In this document: positions 33,448-41,793 of the stretch, piece by piece
How positions within the stretch are numbered: position 1 is the first letter of the stretch
Layout: each line of letters opens with the position of its first letter
Assembly: GCA_022510745.1 (NCBI GenBank)
Contig: JAFLSY010000006.1
Location: 124,001-188,000, forward strand
Direction: 5' to 3'
DNA: 64,000 nucleotides
Source: Lachnospiraceae bacterium
Lineage (GTDB): Bacteria; Bacillota; Clostridia; Lachnospirales; Lachnospiraceae
The notes under the pieces: model-generated
The model's input: only the letters and a program-made list of their open reading frames with translations
What the model was told of the DNA's origin: nothing
Databases searched by the model: none
Position numbers and translations under genes: made by a program

Positions 33448-34299
33448 ATGAGTACACAGAAACCGGAAGAAAAGCAAGTCATGATTGTTGTCGGCGCCGG
33501 CCAGCTCAGCATGGCGATTGCCAGAAGGGTAGGCTTTGGAATGAAGATCGTTTTAGGCGATAAGAAAAAGGAGAATGCGGATGCGATTGCCAAGATTATG
33601 AATGATGCGGGATTCGATGTAGTGCCTATGGAGATGGATATTTCCAGCAGAGAGTCCATTCTGCATCTGATTGCAGAGGCGCAAAAATATGGTCCCGTTA
33701 CCAAATTGGTTAACGGCGCAGGGGTTTCGCCCAGTCAGGCCCCCATTGAAGCGATTTTGAAAGTAGATTTATATGGTACGGCCGTACTGTTGGAAGAAGT
33801 TGGTAAAGTCATTGCCGAGGGCGGCAGCGGCGTAACGATTTCCAGTCAAAGTGGTTTCCGTATGCCTGCATTGACCGCAGAACAGGATGAACTGCTGGCT
33901 ACTACGCCCACGGAGGAACTGTTGAAACTGGAAATGCTCCAGCCGGAAAACATTCGTGACACGCTCCATGCCTACCAGATGGCAAAGCGCTGCAATGAGA
34001 AGCGTGTAATGGCTGAAGCCGTAAAATGGGGAGAGCGCGGTGCAAGGCTAAACGATATTGCGCCCGGTATTATTGTGACCCCATTAGCGATTGATGAGTT
34101 CAACGGTCCCCGCGGTGATTTCTACAAGAACATGTTTGCAAAATGTCCTGCTGGACGTCCCGGTACGGCGGATGAGGTAGCAAATGTGGCGGAATTAGTG
34201 ATGAGCGACAAAGGCGCTTTCATCACAGGTTCTACTTTTCTTATCGACGGCGGTGCGACTGCATCCTATTACTACGGCCCTTTGAAGCCTCAGCAATAA
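33448..34299 (+). CDS. Short-chain dehydrogenase/reductase
   Basis: 283 residues. The Rossmann start IVVGAGQLSMAIARRVGFG is a variant of the Gly-rich loop, and the catalytic Tyr-Lys appears in HAYQMAKRCN. SGVTISSQSG carries the Ser, APGIIVTPL and GSTFLIDGG the usual end. The insertion between Ser and Tyr (about 30 residues, LLATTPTEELLKL) is longer than average. It is an NAD(P)-dependent oxidoreductase of unknown substrate, in line with its AKR and SDR neighbours. Confidence 0.86.
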   Translation: MSTQKPEEKQVMIVVGAGQLSMAIARRVGFGMKIVLGDKKKENADAIAKIMNDAGFDVVPMEMDISSRESILHLIAEAQKYGPVTKLVNGAGVSPSQAPIEAILKVDLYGTAVLLEEVGKVIAEGGSGVTISSQSGFRMPALTAEQDELLATTPTEELLKLEMLQPENIRDTLHAYQMAKRCNEKRVMAEAVKWGERGARLNDIAPGIIVTPLAIDEFNGPRGDFYKNMFAKCPAGRPGTADEVANVAELVMSDKGAFITGSTFLIDGGATASYYYGPLKPQQ

Positions 34300-34357
34300 A
34301 TGATAAGGTAAAACCGTTTAGGAAATGAGACAGAACTAAGAAATGGAGGAAGAGATT

Positions 34358-35185
34358 ATGAGTAAAACATGGCTGATCACGGGTGTATCCAGTGGTTTTG
34401 GTTATGAAATGACAAAGCAGCTTTTGGAAAGTGGAAATACAGTCATTGGTACCGTAAGAAATACGAAAAAAGTCGAAGATCTGATTGCCAGGCATCCCTT
34501 AACTTTTGACTGCCGTATTTTGGATGTTACCGATGTTCCGGCGGTTCATGCCACGGTGGACGCAGCTTTTAAAGAACATGGCAAAATTGACGTGATTGTT
34601 TCCAATGCAGGATACGGTCTGTTTGGCGCGGCGGAAGAATTGACTGATGAGGAGGTGGATCACATTATCGCCACCAATCTTACCGGCTCCATTGCATTGA
34701 TCCGTTCTGCACTGCCCTATCTGCGTAAGCAGGAGAGCGGTAATATCATTCAGATATCTTCTTACGGTGGACAGGTAGCCTTTGCGGCAAATTCCATGTA
34801 CCACGCTACAAAGTTCGGGATCGAGGGTTTCTGTGAGTCCGTGGCGCAGGAAGTTGCAAAGTACAATATCAAAGTAACTATCGTAGAACCGGGCGGAGCC
34901 CGCACAGAATTCCGCTACGGCAGCGCAAAGGTTGCCAATCTCACTCCGGAGTATGACCATGTTCACGGCTTCTTAAATATGCTGGATCCTGCCAAGGGGC
35001 TGGCGCCCGGTGACCCTGTTAAGATGGCGGCCCGTATGATTGAGAGTGTGGATAAGCCTGATACACCGCTGCATATGGTGCTTGGCTCTCAAGCATTAAA
35101 AGCGACCATTGAGCGTCTGGAAGAGCGTGTAGCCGCTTATAAGACCCAGACCGAGACGGCAGCATCTACGGATATTATAGAATAA
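34358..35185 (+). CDS. Short-chain dehydrogenase/reductase, classical type
   Basis: 275 residues. TGVSSGFGYEM is the cofactor loop, SNAGYGLFG the structural NAG motif, and ISSYGGQ with YHATKFG the Ser-Tyr-Lys catalytic set. The long C terminus (TPLHMVLGSQALKATIERLE) is typical of the oxidoreductases that act on hydrophobic alcohols or ketones. ATG 34358 follows GGAGGAAGAG. It is 59 bases after the previous SDR and probably in the same operon. Confidence 0.88.
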   Translation: MSKTWLITGVSSGFGYEMTKQLLESGNTVIGTVRNTKKVEDLIARHPLTFDCRILDVTDVPAVHATVDAAFKEHGKIDVIVSNAGYGLFGAAEELTDEEVDHIIATNLTGSIALIRSALPYLRKQESGNIIQISSYGGQVAFAANSMYHATKFGIEGFCESVAQEVAKYNIKVTIVEPGGARTEFRYGSAKVANLTPEYDHVHGFLNMLDPAKGLAPGDPVKMAARMIESVDKPDTPLHMVLGSQALKATIERLEERVAAYKTQTETAASTDIIE

Positions 35186-35232
35186 GATATACTGTTTCGT
35201 CTGGTTTTTGATTTTAGGAGGACTGCAAGTTC

Positions 35233-36039
35233 ATGAAAAAGATATTGGTTGTGTTGATGATATTTGCTATGGCTGTTCCCGTGGCAGCATGCGGCAATGA
35301 GAGAGGGAATAATACACCGGACCAAAATCGGCCTTCTGCTTCATCGGAGGGTACTTCTGATTCTGTCACAGATGATGGCAATTTGCAAGGGGACAGCGAT
35401 GCAGAGCTTACATCCGGAAATGCTAATACGCTGGATGGAATAAATCCGGAAGAAAATGACGGTGCAGTCAGATTCGGACAAGGCAGTAATATTTTGATTG
35501 CATACTTTTCCCGCGTGGGAAATACCGAGTGGGAGGCCGGTGTGGATGCAATAACATCTGCCAGCATCAATGTAGAGGGTGAAGAGTTTGTAGGCAATGC
35601 CGAATATCTTGCAAAGATGGCGCAGGAAGTAACCGGAGGAGATTTGTTTTTGATTCAGACGGAAACGACATATCCGTCAGATTACAGAGAAACCACGGAT
35701 GTGGCTGCAGAAGAGCAGGATGATGATGCCAGACCGGCACTGGCCTCCCATGTAGAGAATATGGATCAGTATGATGTCATTGTACTGGTTTATCCAAACT
35801 GGTGGGGGACCCTGCCCCAGCCCGTATTTACCTTTTTGGAGGAATATGATTTTGCGGGCAAGACCATACTGCCTCTCTGTACCCACGAAGGGAGCCGTAT
35901 GGGCAGCAGTGAAAGAGCGATTGCCGAACTTTGTCCCGATGCAATATTACTTAGCGGTCTTGATGTAAGAGGGTCCCATGCATCATCGGCAGAGTCCGAT
36001 GTGGAAGCATGGATTGAGAATTCGGGTATTATAAAATGA
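35233..36039 (+). CDS. Surface lipoprotein carrying a flavodoxin domain
   Basis: 268 residues. A lipoprotein signal peptide ends VAAC (Cys20), then a linker of about 70 residues rich in Ser, Asp and Asn, then a complete flavodoxin_4 domain: NILIAYFSRVGNTEW, VLVYPNWWGTLPQP and CTHEGSRMGSSERAI. It is therefore an exported, membrane-tethered FMN-type protein, while its two paralogs (28971, 29900) are cytoplasmic. AGGAGG precedes the ATG. The stop overlaps the start of the membrane protein gene (ATGA), so the two are made together. A role in electron transfer outside the membrane is inferred. Confidence 0.85.
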   Translation: MKKILVVLMIFAMAVPVAACGNERGNNTPDQNRPSASSEGTSDSVTDDGNLQGDSDAELTSGNANTLDGINPEENDGAVRFGQGSNILIAYFSRVGNTEWEAGVDAITSASINVEGEEFVGNAEYLAKMAQEVTGGDLFLIQTETTYPSDYRETTDVAAEEQDDDARPALASHVENMDQYDVIVLVYPNWWGTLPQPVFTFLEEYDFAGKTILPLCTHEGSRMGSSERAIAELCPDAILLSGLDVRGSHASSAESDVEAWIENSGIIK

Positions 36040-36707
36040 AATCAAAGCGAATCATAAAAATTAGTATAGATATTTTGATGACGGCAGTGCTGCTTCTTCT
36101 GATGGCGTACAGTCTGGTCGGAGAGGCATTGCACGAATGGCTTGGAATCGGACTGTTCGTGTTGTTTATTCTGCATCATGTCTTAAACAGTGCATGGAGT
36201 CGGAACCTGTTTAAAGGGAAGTATACGCCCTTTCGCATTTTACAGACCGTTCTGGTCGTTTTGGCGCTCGGTTCTATGCTTGGCTCTATGGTGAGCGGCA
36301 TCGTACTTTCCCGCCATGCTCTTGCTTTTTTGCCGATCACAGGGGGACGGTCATGGGCAAGAACATTACACATGCTCTCAGCCTATTGGGGATTTACTTT
36401 TATCTCCCTCCATCTCGGTCTGCATTGGAGCATGATGATGGGCATGGCAAAAAGGATGTGGGGGAAGCCGTCCACTGTCCGTTCCTGGATTGTGAGAAGC
36501 ATCGGTTTTCTGATGGCCGGTTACGGTGTATATGCCTTTATAAGACGGGAAATCGGTAGTTATATCTTTTTAAAGAATCAGTTTGTTTTCTTTGATTTTA
36601 ATGAACCACTGATCCTGTTTTTGCTTGACTACATAGCGGTGATGGGACTGTTTGTGTTTATCGGACACTATGTTGCAAAAGTTGTCCTCACTTTTAAATC
36701 TTTGTAA
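36036..36707 (+). CDS. DUF4405-type membrane protein, cytochrome b-like
   Basis: 223 residues with about five membrane segments (15-30, 42-60, 75-95, 110-128, 185-210). Histidines lie in helices in the right places for haem ligation: EWLGIGLFVLFILHHVLN and HMLSAYWGFTFISLHLGLHW. DUF4405 proteins are associated with extracytosolic flavin electron transfer in other bacteria. Here the partner is the flavodoxin lipoprotein encoded immediately before, with a four-base overlap. No FMN transferase site (flavinylation) was seen in either protein, so FMN would be non-covalent. Confidence 0.75.
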   Translation: MKSKRIIKISIDILMTAVLLLLMAYSLVGEALHEWLGIGLFVLFILHHVLNSAWSRNLFKGKYTPFRILQTVLVVLALGSMLGSMVSGIVLSRHALAFLPITGGRSWARTLHMLSAYWGFTFISLHLGLHWSMMMGMAKRMWGKPSTVRSWIVRSIGFLMAGYGVYAFIRREIGSYIFLKNQFVFFDFNEPLILFLLDYIAVMGLFVFIGHYVAKVVLTFKSL

Positions 36708-36734
36708 AAGGAAAGCACCGGCTGCTTTCCTTTT
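36706..36734. terminator. Intrinsic terminator closing the redox island
   Basis: A perfect 12-base inverted repeat AAAAGGAAAGCA / TGCTTTCCTTTT with loop CCGGC starts inside the stop codon. The T run is part of the stem and continues as TTTTATTG. Confidence 0.85.
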
Positions 36735-36735
36735 A

Positions 36736-36764
36736 TTGACCTCCCCATAAAAAACAGATAAAAT
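36736..36764 (+). promoter_or_regulatory. Promoter of the MoxR/DUF58/transglutaminase operon
   Basis: TTGACC (36736-36741) and TAAAAT (36759-36764), spacer 17. Confidence 0.65.
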
Positions 36765-36817
36765 GTACTCAGGCGCACTACTGTAGAAATCGGAAGAATT
36801 TGAAAGGGAAAGCACGT

Positions 36818-37738
36818 ATGAATACAGAGCTTCAGCAGATTGTCACGGAAGTAAATAAAGTGGTAAAGGGCAAGGAGGATGTGATCCGTAAAGTACTGGC
36901 GGCAGTGCTGGCAGGGGGACATGTACTTTTGGAGGATATTCCCGGTGTGGGAAAGACGACATTGGCAATGGCTCTGGGCAAATCCATGGAACTGGAATAT
37001 AAGAGAATGCAGTTTACACCGGATGTGCTGCCCAGCGATATCGTGGGATTTACCATGTATAACAGCGGCATCGGTGAATTTGAGTACAAAAAGGGTGCGG
37101 TATTCTGCAATCTGTTTTTGGCGGACGAATTAAACCGAACTTCTTCCAAGACGCAGTCGGCGCTCTTGGAGGCTATGGAGGAAGGCAAGGTGACGGTGGA
37201 CGGCATTCCCCATCTTTTACCGACTCCTTTTACGGTCATTGCCACGGAAAATCCATTTGGCTCCTCCGGCACACAGCTTTTGCCGGAATCCCAATTGGAC
37301 CGTTTTTTGATCTGCCTCAGCATGGGGTACCCTTCCCATGAAGCGGCGGTGGATATTTTAAAGAACAGTGCGGGAGAGGGGCTGAAGCAGGTACAGAGTG
37401 TGATTACGACAGAGCGTCTGGCGGAGCTTAAGAAGCAGGCGGAATCACTTCATGTAGAGGACAATATTTACGAATATTTGGTGCGGCTTACGGAAGCGAC
37501 CAGACAGGATGCGCGCATTGCGCTGGGTGTCAGTCCAAGGGGCGGGATTGCCCTTTTGAAGATGGCAAGATCCATGGCGCTCATGCGGGGCGGGGACTAT
37601 GTGATTCCCGAGGATGTGCTGGAAGTGATTGATGACGTATGGAGACATCGGATTCATTTAAATGCCAAAGCGCGTGCGGAGGGCATGGACGTATCGGATA
37701 TTATTTTAGAGATTACGGAAAGGATACATGCAGTCTGA
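36818..37738 (+). CDS. MoxR-family AAA+ ATPase
   Basis: 306 residues. Walker A GVGKTT, Walker B with LADELNRTSSKTQSALLEAM, sensor 1 ATENPFGSSG and the arginine finger region LPESQLDRFL are all in place. MoxR ATPases act as chaperones for the assembly of enzyme complexes or membrane proteins and are typically encoded with DUF58 and transglutaminase proteins, as here. ATG 36818 follows AAGGGAAAG. The stop overlaps the DUF58 start (TGATG). Confidence 0.92.
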   Translation: MNTELQQIVTEVNKVVKGKEDVIRKVLAAVLAGGHVLLEDIPGVGKTTLAMALGKSMELEYKRMQFTPDVLPSDIVGFTMYNSGIGEFEYKKGAVFCNLFLADELNRTSSKTQSALLEAMEEGKVTVDGIPHLLPTPFTVIATENPFGSSGTQLLPESQLDRFLICLSMGYPSHEAAVDILKNSAGEGLKQVQSVITTERLAELKKQAESLHVEDNIYEYLVRLTEATRQDARIALGVSPRGGIALLKMARSMALMRGGDYVIPEDVLEVIDDVWRHRIHLNAKARAEGMDVSDIILEITERIHAV

Positions 37739-38766
37739 TGGAGAAAAGGCTACACCTGAGTCCGTGGGGGATTTTGCGATTTTGCATATTGTTTGGGATT
37801 ACGCTGTATCTGTGGAATTTCTTTCGCAGCTATTTCTTGTTTTTGGTACTATTGCTCATGGCATGCGGTTCGGCAGCTTCTTTTCTGCTTTTGTGGTTTA
37901 GCCGGGATAAGCTGCGTGCGCAAGTAGTACTACCAGCTGAGCGGGTGGGCAGGAATGCGGAGTTTTTCTTTACGGTCAAGGTGCACAACTCCGGAAAAAT
38001 TGCGTCTTTTACCGCAGATATTACCTATTCCTGGAGTAATATTTTCACCGGTTATTCAGAGCGAAAAAAACAGCGGCTGTGGGTCGCACCCGGGGAAGGC
38101 GGCGAGATAAAGCTGCGGTTAAGCAGCCGATACGCCGGAAGGGTGGAGGTCAGAATAGAAGCCCTTGAAATCTTTGACCTGTTCCACATGTTCTGCCTGC
38201 GGGGCTGTGACAGATCGGATGCGTATGTGATCGTGTGGCCTGCTTTCACGGAGACGGATGGGGAAGAACTGCAAAGCTGTGTGGAAGATTTTCCTCAGGA
38301 AAATGAAACGAAAAAAAGAGGCGTGGATTACAATCCCGATTATGAGATCAGGGAGTACATTCCGGGAGATGAACTGAAAAGCATCCATTGGAAGTTATCC
38401 GCCAAGCAGAAGGAACTGATGGTGAGAGAACGTCTGGCTACGGGACGTGATAAGATAAATGTTTTGCTACCGCTTTTAGAGGACAGGGAGTTAAACGACG
38501 GCCTTATGGAGGCAGCGGATTCCCTGTGCAGACTACTGCTGCATAAAGAGTATCCCGTGCAGTTATATTGGCCGGGACGCGGTGATATCCTGCAGGGCCG
38601 CTTTGTGGCAGAGCAGGGTGAGTTGGAAAATGTGCTCAGTGAGATTTTGAGTGACAATGGTTTACATCGAGTGGGGGCAGCCGAGACACAGATGGCGGTA
38701 GAGCACCCCGGGGAGAGTTACATATTGATTCGGACAGGAGCATATAAGGGTGCGTATATTCGGTAG
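37738..38766 (+). CDS. DUF58 domain protein
   Basis: 342 residues. Two N-terminal membrane helices (about residues 10-55) are followed by an extracytoplasmic beta domain and then the DUF58 signature YNPDYEIREYIPGDELKSIH with the following WKLSAKQKELMVRE. The fold is related to von Willebrand A domains. It is the usual partner of MoxR and is presumed to bind the ATPase. The start overlaps the MoxR stop, and the stop lies inside the transglutaminase gene, so all three are coupled. Confidence 0.9.
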   Translation: MEKRLHLSPWGILRFCILFGITLYLWNFFRSYFLFLVLLLMACGSAASFLLLWFSRDKLRAQVVLPAERVGRNAEFFFTVKVHNSGKIASFTADITYSWSNIFTGYSERKKQRLWVAPGEGGEIKLRLSSRYAGRVEVRIEALEIFDLFHMFCLRGCDRSDAYVIVWPAFTETDGEELQSCVEDFPQENETKKRGVDYNPDYEIREYIPGDELKSIHWKLSAKQKELMVRERLATGRDKINVLLPLLEDRELNDGLMEAADSLCRLLLHKEYPVQLYWPGRGDILQGRFVAEQGELENVLSEILSDNGLHRVGAAETQMAVEHPGESYILIRTGAYKGAYIR

Positions 38767-40903
38767 AAAAAAGAAAGCAGAAAGCCCGGAGCTTACTCTC
38801 GTGCAGGTGCAGGAGAGCGGAAAGTATGACTTTTTTGCGGCTCTGGCAAAGGCCCTCCTTCTTTTTCTATTGGTATACGGTGCACTCGGAGGATTTTTGT
38901 CCGCTATCCAGTTGGACTATAACAATGGACTGTGTATGCTGGTGCTGTTTGCACTGGCGTTTATTCTGAGTGCGGTATATGAGACCGGTAAAAAATGGCT
39001 CACAAATTTGGTGAGCTTTTTGGTATTTGTGGCGTATCTGTATGTTGCGGTGGCCAATTACTGGGTGATCAACAGTGGTTACTATGCCGTCTTAAACCGC
39101 ATCTATGAGATGGCGAGACTTTATTTTAGAGTGCAGACCGGTATGGAACATTCCCTAGTGGTGGAGGAGACTTATGTCACAGTCACCGCATTTGTTTTGT
39201 TTTTTGGTATGGTGGGAGTCATCCTGCTGAATATTATGCTGCAGAACAAAAGCAGTCTGTTAAAAGTGGTGCTCCTGACGCTGACTCCCTATGTCGTCCT
39301 TTTTTATCTGGAAAGCTCGCCCGATCTGATCTATATGATCTTTCTGCTCACCGGATATCTCACGGTGGCGATCCTGCAGAGAGGGAACGTGCGGGAAAAA
39401 ATATCACGGCAGACGCGGTATATCCTGCCTTTAGCGGCGGTGCTTGCAGTGCTGTTAGTGCGGCTTACGGCCTTTCTCTTACCGGAATTCATTTACAGTA
39501 ACATGATACCGAAGAATGCGGTCAAGGAGGCTTCGGAGAGGCAGATGTCCAGATATGCCCAGTTTGGTCTCATGGCCTTGTTCCCTCAGGGGAGCAGCGG
39601 GACGGGCGTCAGCGGGGGTATGCTAAGCAAGAGCTCCGCAGTCATACCGACTTATGAAACCGTGCTGCTTGTCAGATATACACCCTATGATCTTCAGCCG
39701 GTATATTTAAAAGCGTTCACGGGAAAGGATTATCTGGGGGACAGATGGTCCGAGGCAGAGGATGAACCCTTGGAAACCGGCTTTAAAGAGGGCAGGGGTA
39801 TCATGGAAGTGGAAAAGCTGGATGATGCCGACAGGTTTGATTATCAGCCCTACTACACCGACGAAGAGATGACGCGGACGTTAGATAATGTGACTTATTA
39901 TACCTATTATCCTGCCGTTGGAGATGCGGACGAGGTGAGTTCTCAGGCGGACGATGCATACTTGTATGTGCCCGTAAGCTGTAAAAACGCTGTTGAGAGA
40001 GTGTGCTGGGATGCAGGACTCTGGGGAACGGGGGAGGAGATAGCGGCACAGATCACAGAGTATTTTCAGGACAATTATTCCTACACCCTGCGGCCGGGAT
40101 TTTATTTTGGAAATCCGGATTATATTACCCATTTTCTGCTGGAAAGTAAGCGGGGATACTGTGCTCATTTTGCCTCTGCGGCCACCATGCTGTTTCGACA
40201 GATGGGCATTCCCGCCCGCTATGTGGAGGGGTATGCCTTCTCTTACTATAATGTAGTGGAGGAAGGCACGCTGGTAGAAGGTGCTAAGTACAGTGATTAT
40301 TATGAAGGCTATGCGCCCATCGGTGAAACTGCCCTGATTGAGATGGCGATTCCGGATGCCTATGCGCACGCATGGGTGGAAATCTATGTGGATGGGAAGG
40401 GGTGGATTGTAGTGGATCCCACGCCCGCCCGGGCAGACGGAGAAAACAGTATGTCCTTCTGGGAAGTGTTTATGAACGGGGGCGGAGAAGGCACGAATGT
40501 GAATATAGCAGAGAGTAATCTGGGGGCCTATCTGGAAACTGCGCTGGGCGGTATCACGTATGTACTTTTGGGCGCGGCGGCATTGTTTGGCATTGGATAT
40601 GGGGCAGTATATCTGCTGCGTGTGCAAAGAGAGAAAAAGCTTCCCGGACGGGAGAGAGTACAGTTAGCATACGGGCGTTTGCAATCCTATCTCAGCAGAA
40701 AACACCGGGATTTTCGGAAACTGCGTACGCTGCGGGAACAGCTTCAATGGATAAAGAGCCACAGCCGGATAGAGATAAGCAGGGAGCAGGAAGAGTCATT
40801 GTATCAAGTGTACTTTGCGGAGAAAGCGGACTGCGATTGTGAGGAGCTTTGCAGGCAGTTGAGAAAGATGAGAAGTGCACTCAAATTATTAAATAGGAGT
40901 TGA
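38750..40903 (+). CDS. Membrane transglutaminase-like protein
   Basis: 717 residues, GTG start overlapping the DUF58 gene by 17 bases. Five to six membrane segments (about 25-210) precede an extracellular transglutaminase-like domain with the catalytic triad region: GYCAHFASAATMLF (Cys near 469), AYAHAWVEIY (His near 538) and WIVVDPTP (Asp near 555). A further helix near 600 and a cytoplasmic tail follow. The family may process or cross-link cell-surface proteins or peptides; the substrate is not known. The last bases overlap the strong promoter of the next operon. Confidence 0.9.
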   Translation: MRIFGRKKKAESPELTLVQVQESGKYDFFAALAKALLLFLLVYGALGGFLSAIQLDYNNGLCMLVLFALAFILSAVYETGKKWLTNLVSFLVFVAYLYVAVANYWVINSGYYAVLNRIYEMARLYFRVQTGMEHSLVVEETYVTVTAFVLFFGMVGVILLNIMLQNKSSLLKVVLLTLTPYVVLFYLESSPDLIYMIFLLTGYLTVAILQRGNVREKISRQTRYILPLAAVLAVLLVRLTAFLLPEFIYSNMIPKNAVKEASERQMSRYAQFGLMALFPQGSSGTGVSGGMLSKSSAVIPTYETVLLVRYTPYDLQPVYLKAFTGKDYLGDRWSEAEDEPLETGFKEGRGIMEVEKLDDADRFDYQPYYTDEEMTRTLDNVTYYTYYPAVGDADEVSSQADDAYLYVPVSCKNAVERVCWDAGLWGTGEEIAAQITEYFQDNYSYTLRPGFYFGNPDYITHFLLESKRGYCAHFASAATMLFRQMGIPARYVEGYAFSYYNVVEEGTLVEGAKYSDYYEGYAPIGETALIEMAIPDAYAHAWVEIYVDGKGWIVVDPTPARADGENSMSFWEVFMNGGGEGTNVNIAESNLGAYLETALGGITYVLLGAAALFGIGYGAVYLLRVQREKKLPGRERVQLAYGRLQSYLSRKHRDFRKLRTLREQLQWIKSHSRIEISREQEESLYQVYFAEKADCDCEELCRQLRKMRSALKLLNRS

Positions 40904-40928
40904 CAAAGAAATGAGGGAGTATTATACT
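40900..40928 (+). promoter_or_regulatory. Strong sigma-A promoter of the MacB-like exporter
   Basis: TTGACA (40900-40905) and TATACT (40923-40928) with a 17-base spacer, nearly consensus. The predicted start is near 40935, immediately before the first dyad. Confidence 0.8.
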
Positions 40929-40936
40929 TCTATATA

Positions 40937-40952
40937 GTTAGAAATAACTAAC
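40937..40952. promoter_or_regulatory. Operator-like dyad copy 1 (GTTAG-N6-CTAAC)
   Basis: GTTAG-AAATAA-CTAAC lies exactly over the predicted transcription start, a repressor position. An identical pair of arms recurs at 41045. Confidence 0.6.
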
Positions 40953-41004
40953 GCTAGGACGTTTAGACTTACTGGAATATATTTAGAACAGAGAAGGTCT
41001 GGTA

Positions 41005-41022
41005 ATGAAGCCGCTCTACTGA
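41005..41022 (+). CDS. Possible five-codon leader ORF (MKPLY)
   Basis: ATG 41005 follows GAGAAGG at 7-base spacing and encodes Met-Lys-Pro-Leu-Tyr, then TGA. The last codons and stop fall in the 5' arm and loop of the hairpin at 41011-41026. A ribosome on this ORF would stop the hairpin from forming. Very short ORFs arise by chance, so this is a hypothesis supported only by position. Confidence 0.3.
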   Translation: MKPLY

Positions 41023-41035
41023 GCGGTTCTATTTT
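41011..41035 (+). terminator. Attenuator-like hairpin in the exporter leader
   Basis: CCGCTC-TACT-GAGCGG forms a perfect 6-base GC-rich stem, followed by TTCTATTTT, between the promoter and the first gene. It would stop part of the transcripts before the ABC genes. Confidence 0.5.
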
Positions 41036-41044
41036 CCACATATG

Positions 41045-41060
41045 GTTAGCTAAAACTAAC
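41045..41060. promoter_or_regulatory. Operator-like dyad copy 2 (GTTAG-N6-CTAAC)
   Basis: GTTAG-CTAAAA-CTAAC, same arms and spacing as copy 1, 108 bases downstream and 28 bases before the first ABC gene. Two sites about ten helical turns apart could allow looping. Confidence 0.6.
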
Positions 41061-41088
41061 CAATGGATAAGAAATAAGGAGGTTCCAT

Positions 41089-41790
41089 ATGGCAATCGTT
41101 ACATTTGAAAATGTGACCCGCGTCTATAAAAGCGGAGATCACGAGCAAAAGGCACTGGATGATGTGAATCTGTCTTTGGAAGAAGGGAAATTTGTGGTTA
41201 TTCTTGGTCCCAGCGGTGCGGGAAAGAGTACACTACTGAATCTGCTTGGCGGATTGGACAGTCCTACAAGCGGTAGGATCACAGTAAACGGACGTGATAT
41301 CTCTACACTTACTGCTAATGAACTGGCCGATTACCGTGCGTCAACGGTGGGTTTTGTATTCCAGTTTTACAATTTGATTCCCACATTGACGGTATTAGAA
41401 AACGTAGCGTTAGTCAAGGAGATTGCAGGCAACCCGTTGGATGCCAAAAAGATGCTGGCTGAGGTTGGGCTTGAAGATCATATAAAACAGTTCCCGGCCG
41501 AACTTTCCGGCGGAGAACAGCAGCGTGTCTCCATTGCCCGTGCCCTGGCTAAGAATCCGAAGATTTTACTCTGTGATGAACCTACCGGTGCGCTGGACTC
41601 CGAAACCGGCGTGATGGTATTGAAACTGCTGCTTTCTATGGCGCGAAACTATCATAAGACCATCGTGATCGTAACCCATAACCAGAACATTGCGAAAATG
41701 GCGGATGTGGTGATCCGGGTGAAAAACGGAAAAATCCGTTCCTGTGAACAGCAGACTGCACCCATGAGTGCAGAGGAAGTGGAGTGGTAA
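41089..41790 (+). CDS. ABC exporter ATPase, MacB/LolD type
   Basis: 233 residues. Walker [11 protein letters not shown]-loop [17 protein letters not shown], signature [10 protein letters not shown], Walker [13 protein letters not shown] and the H-loop VTHNQ are complete. This type drives mechanotransmission permeases with FtsX domains, such as the protein encoded three bases after it. GGAGG is upstream. Substrates of such systems in Firmicutes include antimicrobial peptides and lipoprotein-related molecules; the specific one is unknown. Confidence 0.92.
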   Translation: MAIVTFENVTRVYKSGDHEQKALDDVNLSLEEGKFVVILGPSGAGKSTLLNLLGGLDSPTSGRITVNGRDISTLTANELADYRASTVGFVFQFYNLIPTLTVLENVALVKEIAGNPLDAKKMLAEVGLEDHIKQFPAELSGGEQQRVSIARALAKNPKILLCDEPTGALDSETGVMVLKLLLSMARNYHKTIVIVTHNQNIAKMADVVIRVKNGKIRSCEQQTAPMSAEEVEW

Positions 41791-41793
41791 GTT

